9,498 nt of DNA from an uncultured Lachnospiraceae bacterium (GTDB lineage Bacteria; Bacillota; Clostridia; Lachnospirales; Lachnospiraceae). The notes under the pieces were generated by a model. It was not told where the DNA came from, did not search any database, and was given only the letters and a program-made list of their open reading frames with translations. Shown here piece after piece: positions 1 through 6,700 of this stretch. Every line of letters starts with the position of its first letter. The first letter of the stretch is position 1. The stretch covers positions 1 to 9,498 of the forward strand of contig CASGVX010000064.1 in NCBI GenBank assembly GCA_949346185.1, in the 5' to 3' direction. Made by a program: the position numbers and the translations under genes.

Positions 1-1
1 C

Positions 2-151
2 GGCAAAAGTGATTTTGTCAAACGCTGCAACCGCATGAAGGTTGAATGCAACCATCCACAGTGCAAAAAACAAACATTGCGCTTTCATTTACATCAAACA
101 GTTTTCTCCAAAAAAGTTTTGAGGTTAGGCTTACGGATTCAGTTTTTTTAA
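2..151 (+). CDS. Open frame entering from the left edge (3' end of an unknown ORF, doubtful)
   Basis: Reading from base 2, the frame stays open for 49 codons and ends at TAA (149-151), 25 bases before the aminopeptidase start. The other two + frames stop early (TGA at 10-12 in frame 1, and near base 38 in frame 3). The peptide is basic with three cysteines (residues 9, 16 and 21 of the visible part, the last two in a C-x4-C spacing), but I recognise no family. The open frame is short enough to be chance, and the low-complexity end (Q-F-F-stop in a T-run) does not look like a conserved C-terminus. It could be the tail of a small zinc-binding protein, a decayed mobile-element ORF, or noncoding. 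Sequence left of the window is needed to decide. Confidence 0.2.
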   Translation, partial: GKSDFVKRCNRMKVECNHPQCKKQTLRFHLHQTVFSKKVLRLGLRIQFF

Positions 152-176
152 AATAGAAGAAAGGAATTGAGAAGTT

Positions 177-1046
177 ATGAAAATTATGCCAAATGCACCT
201 TGTTGGTGTGGAAGTAAACAGAAATATAAAAGATGTCATATGAATTATGACAGAATAGTCAAAGTGAAAAAATCGGAAGGATTTGTTGTACCAAAAAGGA
301 AATGGATTAAAAATAATGCTCAAATTGAGGGGATTCGTGAAAGTGGAAAAATTAATACGACTATTCTTGATTATGTTGCCACCAAAATACATATTGGAAT
401 GACAACAGAAGAGATTGATAGATTGATTTGCGAAAAGACAACAGAATTAGGAGGGATTCCAGCTTCTTTGGATTATCAAGGTTATCCCAAAAGTGTATGT
501 ACATCAATTAATGATGTGGTTTGTCATGGAATACCATCAGAAAAAGATGTATTGCATGATGGCGATATAATTAATGTTGATGTGTCCACTATTTACAAGG
601 ATTATTACTCAGATTCTTCGAGAACTTTTTTAGTGGGAAATGTAAAACCAGAAGTGGAGAAATTGGTAAGAGTGACAAAAGAATGTATGGAATTGGGATT
701 GAAAGAAGTTGCACCGTGGAAGACATTTGGAAAAATGAGTAGTGTAATAGACAAATATGCTCAAAAGCATGGTTACACAGTTGTAAAAGAAATTGGTGGT
801 CACGGTGTTGGATTGGAATTTCATGAGGAACCTTGGATTGGGTATATAGATGGTTTTGGAGAGAAATTACTTATGGCTCCTGGAATGATTTTTACCATTG
901 AACCGATGGTTAATATGGGTGATGGTGAAATTTATGTTTATGAGGAAGATGATTGGACGGTTTACACAAGTGATGGACTGCCATCCGCACAGTGGGAAAT
1001 AATGGTTTTAGTTACAGAAACTGGATATGAAGTGCTGGCATGGTAA
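177..1046 (+). CDS. map: Type I methionine aminopeptidase with N-terminal SEC-C zinc motif
   Basis: This 289-residue enzyme removes the initiator methionine from nascent proteins in the cytosol. Residues 9-21 form a SEC-C motif (C9, C11, C20, H21; C-x-C-x8-C-H) that binds zinc and is thought to help ribosome or nascent-chain contact. The pita-bread catalytic domain covers about residues 45-289. All five dimetal ligands are visible: D135 (NVDVS), D146 (YYSDSSRTF), H209 (GGHGVGLEFHEEP), E242 (FTIEPM) and E274 (AQWE). The catalytic-pocket histidines H117 (CHGIP) and H216 are also kept. The residue after E274 is Ile, where E. coli MetAP has His; this is unusual but not a ligand. AAGGA at 161-165 lies 11 bases before ATG 177; ATG 186 (residue 4) is an alternative start. 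The gene is AT-rich and stands alone, not in the ribosomal-protein/adk/infA context of the housekeeping copy, so it is probably an accessory paralogue. Family call firm; accessory role inferred. Confidence 0.95.
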   Translation: MKIMPNAPCWCGSKQKYKRCHMNYDRIVKVKKSEGFVVPKRKWIKNNAQIEGIRESGKINTTILDYVATKIHIGMTTEEIDRLICEKTTELGGIPASLDYQGYPKSVCTSINDVVCHGIPSEKDVLHDGDIINVDVSTIYKDYYSDSSRTFLVGNVKPEVEKLVRVTKECMELGLKEVAPWKTFGKMSSVIDKYAQKHGYTVVKEIGGHGVGLEFHEEPWIGYIDGFGEKLLMAPGMIFTIEPMVNMGDGEIYVYEEDDWTVYTSDGLPSAQWEIMVLVTETGYEVLAW

Positions 1047-1207
1047 TTTGGGTTTGCTGATTAATTATTTTGACGGCTATTTCTTTGCTTTTTGCCGCTT
1101 TGTCAATCGTAAATGTGGAAAGCAAAGATTTAATGTAGGGGGCGGGGGTATGAATAGAATAATATAGTATACAAAATTAATAAAGTGAAATTTGGAGGAG
1201 AAAAGAA

Positions 1208-1483
1208 ATGAATAAATGGAGATTAATTGCAATAATTGGATATATTTTCCCCTTTGCATTGTCTGTATTTATTAGTTTGTTTACAAAATTAGGCAATGAT
1301 ATAGAAAATTGTATTTTTGTATTTTTTGTTGGTATTTTAATACAAGGAACCGTAGGGATTTATAGCCTAATAAGACTGAGAAATAAAAAAGATATGAAGA
1401 AGGAACGTAAACTTTTTATGATTAGCCTTTTTCCTTTCATTTTTGTTTTTTTGTTGTTTTTATTAAGCGGGGGCTATGCATAG
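1208..1483 (+). CDS. Small three-helix membrane protein, unknown function
   Basis: This is a 91-residue protein I do not recognise. It has three hydrophobic segments, at about residues 5-26, 34-56 and 70-90. A strongly basic loop (R-x-R-N-K-K-D-M-K-K-E-R-K, about 56-68) lies between helices 2 and 3, and by the positive-inside rule this loop is cytosolic. The protein ends almost at the end of helix 3. The start is supported by GGAGGAG at 1194-1200, seven bases before ATG 1208. The gene is AT-rich like the aminopeptidase upstream but separated from it by 161 bases, so co-transcription is uncertain. A TATAGT box at 1163-1168 could serve as a -10, but there is no matching -35; instead a GGGGGCGGGGG tract lies at 1138-1148. 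The stop codon abuts the composition change and the transposase remnant, so the C-terminus could have been altered by a rearrangement. Confidence 0.65.
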   Translation: MNKWRLIAIIGYIFPFALSVFISLFTKLGNDIENCIFVFFVGILIQGTVGIYSLIRLRNKKDMKKERKLFMISLFPFIFVFLLFLLSGGYA

Positions 1484-1693
1484 ATGCAGAACTATTCATT
1501 TCCCATAAACCCATGTCATCTGGGCATCTGCTATGCAATCCCATCCGCTGAAACCCTGCGGCAGCGCCCTGCCCTGGTCGGCGGCTATACCCCCATGTTC
1601 GCCTATATTGGCAGGGAAGGCTGCCTTGCGGATTTGGAACTGCGGGAGGGCAAACAGCACAGCCAGAAAGGCACCCCGGGAAGGGCAGTTCAA
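1484..1693 (+). pseudogene. Decayed, internally deleted IS1380-type transposase fragment
   Basis: The frame opening at ATG 1484 carries two short matches to what I know of IS1380-family DDE transposases. One is the IPSAETLRQR segment (residues 19-28), normally near the end of the N-terminal region. The other is GYTPMFAYIGREG (34-46) followed by ELREGKQHSQKGTP (52-65), normally in the catalytic core just before the conserved FL. In an intact transposase these two segments lie roughly a hundred residues apart; here they are almost adjacent, so an internal stretch has been lost. Homology fails after GTPG (about 1680), where the tail runs into the convergent antiporter gene. The N-terminus and most of the DDE domain are missing, so no active enzyme can be made. 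I see no obvious terminal inverted repeats or target-site duplication. The family assignment is from remembered motifs, not a search. Confidence 0.55.
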
Positions 1694-1701
1694 CTACTTT
1701 C

Positions 1702-2649
1702 TTACCGCATGCAGATATAGCCGAAATATCCCCCATAGCACAGGAGCATCACCACGCCCTCCCACAGCACCAGCTGATTCTTCGACCAAGCGAATATCCA
1801 TACCAGCACGCTCATCCCAGACAGGATTACGATATCCACAATATTTTCCATGGTAAATGCCAACGGCGAGATGGTTGCGGCAATTCCCAGCACAAACAAA
1901 ATATTGAATATGTTGGAGCCAATGACATTTCCCAGAGCCATATCCACTTCCTTCTTTCTTGCGGCCACAATGGATGTCACCAGTTCCGGCAGGCTGGTGC
2001 CGAAGGCCACGATGGTGAGCCCCACCAGATTGGCGCTCATGCCAAATCTCTCTGCGATTTCTGATGCGGAATCCACCACGAAGTCTCCTCCGAATTTGAT
2101 GGCAGCCATTCCCCCGATGATAAAGAGCACGCATTTCCATATCGGCAGGGTTTCATATTCCTCCTCTGCCACCTCCTCCCCCTGCCTTCTGGCTTTCAAT
2201 GCGGAAAAGATCATCCATAGGAGAAAGCCTCCGAACACAATGAGAAGAATCACGCCCTCTAAGTGCCCTACAATCATGGAAGTGATGCCGAATCCCATCA
2301 GGAGCAGCGCAATGGCTACGGAGAAGGGAAATTCCTTTAGCAGGGTGGATTTTTTCACCGCTAGGGGGCAGAATAGGCAGCATACGCCGCACACCACCAT
2401 CAAGTTAAAGATATTGGAGCCCACCACATTGGCAATGGCCAATTCGTTCTGCTGTGCCAGAGATGCCGTCACGCTGACGGCGCATTCCGGCAGGCTGGTT
2501 CCCATGGCCACAATCGTCATGCCGATAATCAGCGAGGGAATCCGCAGCATTTTCGCCACGCTGGAACTCCCCTCCACGAAGAAATCCGCCCCTTTAATCA
2601 GCAGGATGAAGCCCGCCACCAACTCTGCCGCCAATAATACTAAGTTCAT
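1702..2649 (-). CDS. Calcium/sodium (or manganese) antiporter, CaxA/YrbG family
   Basis: This 315-residue inner-membrane protein belongs to the Ca2+:cation antiporter superfamily (YrbG-like, related to K+-dependent Na+/Ca2+ exchangers). It has the hallmark inverted repeats. Alpha-1 contains GTSLPE (residues 50-55) and GSNIFN (77-82); alpha-2 contains GTSLPE (217-222) and GSNIFN (244-249). The glutamates and asparagines in these motifs line the ion-binding site. About ten membrane segments are visible, with an acidic cytosolic loop (about 155-168, EEVAEEEYE) between the two halves. Length is normal for the family. The start ATG (2647-2649) follows a perfect AAGGAGGT at 2656-2663. Only 17 bases separate it from mntP, with no terminator between, so the two are surely co-transcribed behind the Mn2+ riboswitch. 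That context suggests it exports Mn2+ as well as, or instead of, Ca2+; this is inference. No clear terminator is seen after its stop. Confidence 0.93.
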   Translation of the reverse strand: MNLVLLAAELVAGFILLIKGADFFVEGSSSVAKMLRIPSLIIGMTIVAMGTSLPECAVSVTASLAQQNELAIANVVGSNIFNLMVVCGVCCLFCPLAVKKSTLLKEFPFSVAIALLLMGFGITSMIVGHLEGVILLIVFGGFLLWMIFSALKARRQGEEVAEEEYETLPIWKCVLFIIGGMAAIKFGGDFVVDSASEIAERFGMSANLVGLTIVAFGTSLPELVTSIVAARKKEVDMALGNVIGSNIFNILFVLGIAATISPLAFTMENIVDIVILSGMSVLVWIFAWSKNQLVLWEGVVMLLCYGGYFGYICMR

Positions 2650-2666
2650 ATCGCTACCTCCTTATG

Positions 2667-3236
2667 CTATAGAATCCCCAAATGTTCTAAAAGTATTTTT
2701 ATGCCAAGCAGTATCAGAATCATACCTCCTGCTATTTTGGCCTTTTTCTCGTATCGGTTGCCAAATCGAAAACCAATTCCTACTCCGGCGATGGATAATA
2801 TGAAAGTGGTACATCCAATCATAGATACGCAAAGCCAGATGTTCGTTCCGGGAAGCAGGGCGAAGGTGATGCCCACCACCAAGGCGTCTATGCTGGTAGC
2901 AATAGCCAGCAGGAATAGCTGCCGGATATTCAGAGCGTCTCCCTGCTCCTCCCTCTTTTCCTCTTCCCTGAATGCTTCCCAGGCCATCTGCCCGCCAATA
3001 AATGCCAGCAGCGCAAAGGCAATCCAGTGATCCACGTCTGCGATGTACTTTTGAAAGCCAATGCCTGCAAAATATCCAATCAATGGCATGAAAGCCTGAA
3101 AGCCCCCGAAAAACAGCCCGATAATCGTTCCGTGCTTCCCATTGAATTTCGACATGCCCAATCCCTTGCAGATGGATACTGCAAAGGCATCCATGGAAAG
3201 CCCTACTGCGATGAAAAATAATTCGGCAATTCCCAT
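2667..3236 (-). CDS. mntP: Manganese efflux pump MntP
   Basis: This 189-residue inner-membrane exporter removes excess Mn2+ from the cytosol. It has the two-repeat MntP architecture of about six membrane helices. The conserved acidic residues sit in their usual motifs: D16 in GLSMDAFAVS (12-21) and D117 in ATSIDALVVGI (113-123). Other family features are GLFFGGFQAFMPLIG (40-54) and an acidic, charged central loop (88-100). Length matches the E. coli protein (188). I chose ATG 3234-3236 because it follows AAGGAGG (3244-3250) at seven bases and begins the family's normal N-terminus (MGIAELFFIAVGLSMDAF). The frame stays open upstream for 53 more codons, but that stretch overlaps the riboswitch terminator and lacks family homology. 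The gene is controlled by the yybP-ykoY riboswitch in its leader and is first in an operon with the antiporter. Confidence 0.95.
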   Translation of the reverse strand: MGIAELFFIAVGLSMDAFAVSICKGLGMSKFNGKHGTIIGLFFGGFQAFMPLIGYFAGIGFQKYIADVDHWIAFALLAFIGGQMAWEAFREEEKREEQGDALNIRQLFLLAIATSIDALVVGITFALLPGTNIWLCVSMIGCTTFILSIAGVGIGFRFGNRYEKKAKIAGGMILILLGIKILLEHLGIL

Positions 3237-3243
3237 CACGTCT

Positions 3244-3250
3244 CCTCCTT
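3244..3250 (-). promoter_or_regulatory. Ribosome-binding site that fixes the mntP start
   Basis: On the minus strand this reads AAGGAGG, seven bases before ATG 3236. It decides against the longer upstream start at 3395, which would place the riboswitch terminator inside the coding region. Confidence 0.85.
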
Positions 3251-3340
3251 CTGACGTATTGCAGGGCAGTATGCGCTTTGTCTTATTCGCAGTGCCAAAT
3301 GCGCTCCGCCCGCTGTCTATATTTGACACAAGCTCAAAAC

Positions 3341-3367
3341 AAAAAAGATGCAGTATATTACTGCACC
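3341..3367 (-). terminator. Intrinsic terminator in the mntP leader (riboswitch expression platform)
   Basis: The minus strand forms a nine-pair stem, GGTGCAGTA (3359-3367) with TACTGCATC (3347-3355), one pair being G-U, closed by a three-base ATA loop. Six T residues (3341-3346) follow directly. This is a textbook Rho-independent terminator. It lies between the riboswitch aptamer and the mntP ribosome-binding site, about 105 bases before the start codon, so it is a conditional leader terminator and not the end of a gene. Confidence 0.88.
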
Positions 3368-3402
3368 TTCTATTGATACGAGGACTTTCAAGCACAGAAA
3401 TA

Positions 3403-3523
3403 ACCTATGCAAAAGTCTTGTTATTTAAGATTAAGCCAGGCCGTTTCCAAAATGATATCTCGCAGACGGCCGAGGTTGTTGGCTTAGCCGCGTTTACACG
3501 CCAACTACTCCCTAATGCATGGT
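3403..3523 (-). ncRNA. yybP-ykoY (Mn2+) riboswitch aptamer
   Basis: The minus-strand leader of mntP carries the signature GGGAGTAG (3505-3512) near the transcription start. A closing stem P1 forms between ACCATGCA (3516-3523) and TGCATAGGT (3403-3411, one bulged A). Inside, TTGGC (3500-3504) pairs with GCCAA (3479-3483), and GGCCGT (3466-3471) pairs perfectly with ACGGCC (3439-3444) around a variable loop. This fits the yybP-ykoY class, whose known ligand is Mn2+ and which commonly precedes mntP and calcium-transporter-like genes as an ON switch. Ligand binding is expected to prevent the downstream terminator, so high Mn2+ turns on efflux. The exact ends are approximate, because the predicted transcription start falls within the 5' strand of P1. 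The class call rests on the signature, the helices and the gene context; no covariance model was run. Confidence 0.88.
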
Positions 3524-3525
3524 AA

Positions 3526-3554
3526 AGTATACCAAGTATTTCCATGCCTGTCAA
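3526..3554 (-). promoter_or_regulatory. Sigma-A promoter for the riboswitch-mntP-antiporter operon
   Basis: On the minus strand a perfect -35 TTGACA (3549-3554) is separated by 17 bases from TATACT (3526-3531). The -10 is preceded by TGG, giving an extended -10. Transcription should start near 3519, immediately before the riboswitch signature. It is a strong promoter, consistent with control exerted after initiation by the riboswitch. Confidence 0.85.
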
Positions 3555-3557
3555 TCC

Positions 3558-3572
3558 CCTTCTTTTTGAAGG
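3558..3572. other. Short inverted repeat between the divergent promoters
   Basis: CCTTC (3558-3562) and GAAGG (3568-3572) flank five T residues, just upstream of the mntP -35 box. It may be a regulator-binding dyad or chance. It is not placed to act as a terminator, because neither operon is transcribed through it from the promoters seen. Confidence 0.3.
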
Positions 3573-3607
3573 ATGGAAATGACGTGTTGAAAAAATGGGG
3601 AAGTTAG

Positions 3608-3620
3608 GGTTCCTGGAGCC
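3608..3620. promoter_or_regulatory. Imperfect palindrome upstream of the rightward promoter (possible operator)
   Basis: The 13 bases GGTTCCTGGAGCC form a palindrome with five of six arm pairs matching around a central T. The site ends three bases before the -35 box at 3624. Position and symmetry fit a dimeric regulator site, but no regulator gene lies in the window. Confidence 0.3.
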
Positions 3621-3623
3621 TAC

Positions 3624-3653
3624 TTGAAAGAATACTACAAAAAGTGGTATAAT
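3624..3653 (+). promoter_or_regulatory. Sigma-A promoter for the Ig-solenoid / Hsp70-like / TPR operon
   Basis: TTGAAA (3624-3629) and a consensus TATAAT (3648-3653) are 18 bases apart. TGG just before the -10 makes an extended -10. Transcription should begin near 3660, leaving a leader of about 60 bases before the ATG at 3724. It is divergent from the mntP promoter, with 69 bases between the two -35 boxes. Confidence 0.8.
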
Positions 3654-3661
3654 GAATTGAT

Positions 3662-3727
3662 ATGCGTACTTTTACTTTTGATGGTGTCGCTTTTTGCGGC
3701 ATGTCTAGATACGGGAGGAACCTATGA
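3662..3727 (+). CDS. Possible 21-codon leader ORF overlapping the next start (ATGA)
   Basis: ATG 3662 opens a frame of 21 codons (beginning MRTFTFDGVAF) that ends at TGA 3725-3727. The stop overlaps the ATG of the large downstream gene as ATGA, the classic arrangement for translational coupling. The predicted transcription start lies only one or two bases upstream, so this ORF would be translated from an almost leaderless 5' end and has no Shine-Dalgarno. The downstream gene has its own good site (GGGAGGA, 3713-3719), which lies inside this frame. It could be a regulatory leader peptide or simply chance; comparison between species would decide. Confidence 0.22.
   Translation: MRTFTFDGVAFCGMSRYGRNL
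3685..3701 (+). other. Small hairpin in the operon leader
   Basis: TGTCGC (3685-3690) pairs with GCGGCA (3696-3701), with one G-U pair, around a TTTTT loop. It ends 12 bases before the Shine-Dalgarno of the 1183-residue protein. It is followed by ATGTC and not by a T-run, so it is not a terminator. It may stabilise the 5' end or tune translation; it may also be incidental. Confidence 0.3.
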
Positions 3728-6700
3728 GAGATAAAATCAATCAGGCGGCAAAAGGCGTTTTTGAATATAGTCCCTCTGCGCTAAAACTGTCCCACCGGGA
3801 AATCCAGGTGGAAGTGAATGCGGGAGAATCGTATCAGGGTTCCTTTTCGGTGACCAATGAGAAGAAGCGGTTTCTGCGGGGGCAGGTGAGCACGGACTGC
3901 CATTTTCTGGAATTGCCGGAAGAGTTTTTCGAGGGAGTGGCAAATGATGTGCCTTTTATATTTCATGGGGAATCCCTTCGTCCAGGTGAGACGGTGAAGG
4001 GCAATATTATTGTCATCACCAGCTGCGGCACCGTGCTGCTTCCCTTTCGGGGAACGATGGGGGTGCCCTCCTGTCAGGTTTCTACTGGAAGAATCAAGGA
4101 TTTGTTCCATTATACGAATCTGGCAAAGGAGCAGCCGGAGGAGGCGGCCGCCCTTTTTCGCAATCCTCACTTTGAGGAGATTTTCCTGTACCGGGATAAC
4201 AAGAATATCGCCCTGTACCGAGGACTATCTAAGGGGGTCAGCCGGGGGATGGCGCTGGAGGAGTTCCTCATCGCCATACATAAGAAGTTGCCAATCCAAT
4301 TGTCTGTGAACAGGCAGGATTTTGAATATAGCGATTGCTCCAAGAATTTTTCTGACCGATTTATTCTCACGAAGAATAACTGGGGCTTCGGAGAATACCA
4401 TATCCATTCGGACAGCCCCTTCGTCATTCCGGAACACAAGATTATCTGGACGGAGGATTTTGTGGGAAACACCTGCTCTATTCCCTTTCTGGTGGATGTG
4501 GATCAGATGCAGACTGGGAAGAACTATGCCCGGATTACGGTGTCGAATGTGGGACAGAGGATTGATATTGGCATCGTGGCCACAAAGGAGAGTCGCCATC
4601 GGGAGGAATGGCAGGCCAGGAGAAAGAATCAGCATAACCAGTACCAGCTCACCCATCTCTATATTGAGTTCTGCATGGGGCGGCTGGACAGGGAAGAGTA
4701 CCTGAAGGAAGTAGAGAGCGTGATATATACCATGGAGAAATCCGGCATGGAGCTGGCAACCCAGTTGTTCCGCATCCATCTGGGAATTATGGAGCACCGG
4801 GAGGCCAAGGTGCGAGATGGGCTGGCAATCTTGGAAGAGCAGGAGGAGGAGATGGAGCGGGAGCACCCGGTGAAATACTGCGCCTTCCTTTATCTGAAAG
4901 GGCTCTGGGCGGGGGAAGAGGATGTGACGAAGTCCTGCGTTGCCAAGATTGAGGAATATTATCAGAGGGATCGGGATAATTGGAAATTGCTTTGGTTTCT
5001 TTTGTACTTATCTCCGGAATACCAGCTGGAGAGGAAGAAGTATGAGGAAATCGTGGTGCAGCTGGGCAGGAATTGCCACAGCCCGGTGATGTTTGTGGAA
5101 ATCTGCAGCATATTGAACGACACCCCGGGTCTGCTGACGGAATTGACCCCGGGCATCTGCGAGGCCATTCACTGGGGCAGCAAGAAGCAGTTCGTGGAAC
5201 GGGATGTGGCTCTGCGCTATGGCTACTTGGCGGGGCGGCTGCGGAATTATTCCGAGGCGGTCTTGAAGGATTTATGTCGGTTTTATGAGCAGTTTCAGGA
5301 TGAGGAGATGCTTTCTTCCATCTGCAAGATGCTGATGAATGGGCAGATTACTGGGAATGGGGCGTTTTACTGGTATAATTTGGGGGTGGAGCACAACCTG
5401 AAGTTGACAGACTTGTATGAATACTACATGTATTCCATTGATGAGAGTCAGGAGATCAAGCTGCAGGACAGCACCCTGCTATATTTCTTGTATGATAATC
5501 ACCTGACGGTGACCAAAAAGGCTATGCTCTACGCTTATGTGGTGCGCAACAAGGCATCCATGGAGGAAACCTATGAGTCATACCGCCAGATGATGGAGGA
5601 TTTTACTCTGCGCCAGCTGGCGGCGGGCAGGATTAGCAATAATCTGGCGGTGCTGTATGAGGAGTTCATCAAGGAGGGATGCGTGAATGAGACCATTGCC
5701 TCCCAGCTCCCTGCTGTCATGTTCTGCCACGAGATTCTCTGTCAGAATCCGGATATTGTGGGGGTATACGTGACCCACAGGGAACTGGAGGGGGAGGAGT
5801 TTGTCCCATTCGTGAAGGGGCGGGCGGTGGTGCATATTTTTACTGAAAATTACCAGATATTCCTGGCGGATGCTCTGGATAACAGATATGCCCTTTCCGT
5901 GGATTATACCGTAAATAAATTGCTCCATCTGGAGCATCTTGCCATGACTTGCTATGAAAAGCATTGCGGGGATGACAGGCTGCTTCTGTATCTCTATGAC
6001 AGGGCGGAGCGGATGAACCAGTCGGGCAGGGAGATTGAGAATATCCGCCGGGATATTCTCAAGATTGCCAATCTCAGCAGATATCATTACCGTAAGAGCT
6101 TTTGCTCTCTGGTGCGGTATTATTATGATAATTTCGAGGGGGAGCTGCTGGATGCCACGCTGGAGAATCTGGACTGGGAACTGGTCACCCCCGGGGAGCG
6201 GGTGCAGTTTATGGAGTATTGCACGGTGCGCAGATATTTTGATAAGGCCATGGAGGGAATCGCCCTCTATGGGTATGATAAGATAGACGGAAAGAGGCTG
6301 CTGAAAGTTTCCTCTGATACCTTTGCCCGGGCGATGGACAAGGAGGACAAGCATCTGGTGCAGATTGCCTGGCATATTTTCCAGAGCGGGCATTTTGATG
6401 AGAATATGCTTGGATACCTATGTCGATATTACAGTGGAAGGATTTTTGACATGGTGCAGATTTGGCGGTATGCCAAGGGCTTTTCCGTTGATACGGGTGA
6501 TTTTGCGGAACGGATTCTGGGGCAGATTCTCTTTACGGAGGAAATGCTGCCGGATGCCTATGAGGTGTTCTATCAGTACTATGAATCGGGAAAGGATAAG
6601 CGGCTGATTCTGGCATTTATGAAGTTTGTGGCATATAATTACATGGTGCGGGGGTGGATGATTCCCAGCCAGATGTTTGGATATTTTTATAAGGATGTGC

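Noticed and set aside
1850..2803. 317-codon open frame on the + strand
   Set aside because: It lies antisense across the antiporter and the end of mntP, both of which have clear family motifs. The translation is rich in Ser, Pro and Thr without domain structure, as expected for an antisense shadow.
1702..3236. Antiporter and MntP as separate transcription units
   Set aside because: There are only 17 bases between them, filled mostly by a ribosome-binding site, with no promoter or terminator.
3237..3395. In-frame upstream extension of mntP (53 extra codons, ATG at 3395)
   Set aside because: It overlaps the riboswitch's terminator, has no Shine-Dalgarno at its start and no MntP homology; the family's normal N-terminus starts at 3236 behind a perfect ribosome-binding site.
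3685..3701. Leader hairpin of the scaffold operon as a terminator or attenuator
   Set aside because: The T residues are in the loop, not after the stem, so it cannot act as an intrinsic terminator.
5578..6393. 271-codon open frame on the minus strand
   Set aside because: It is antisense within the 1183-residue protein gene, with no ribosome-binding site of note and His/Ile/Pro-rich composition typical of a shadow frame.
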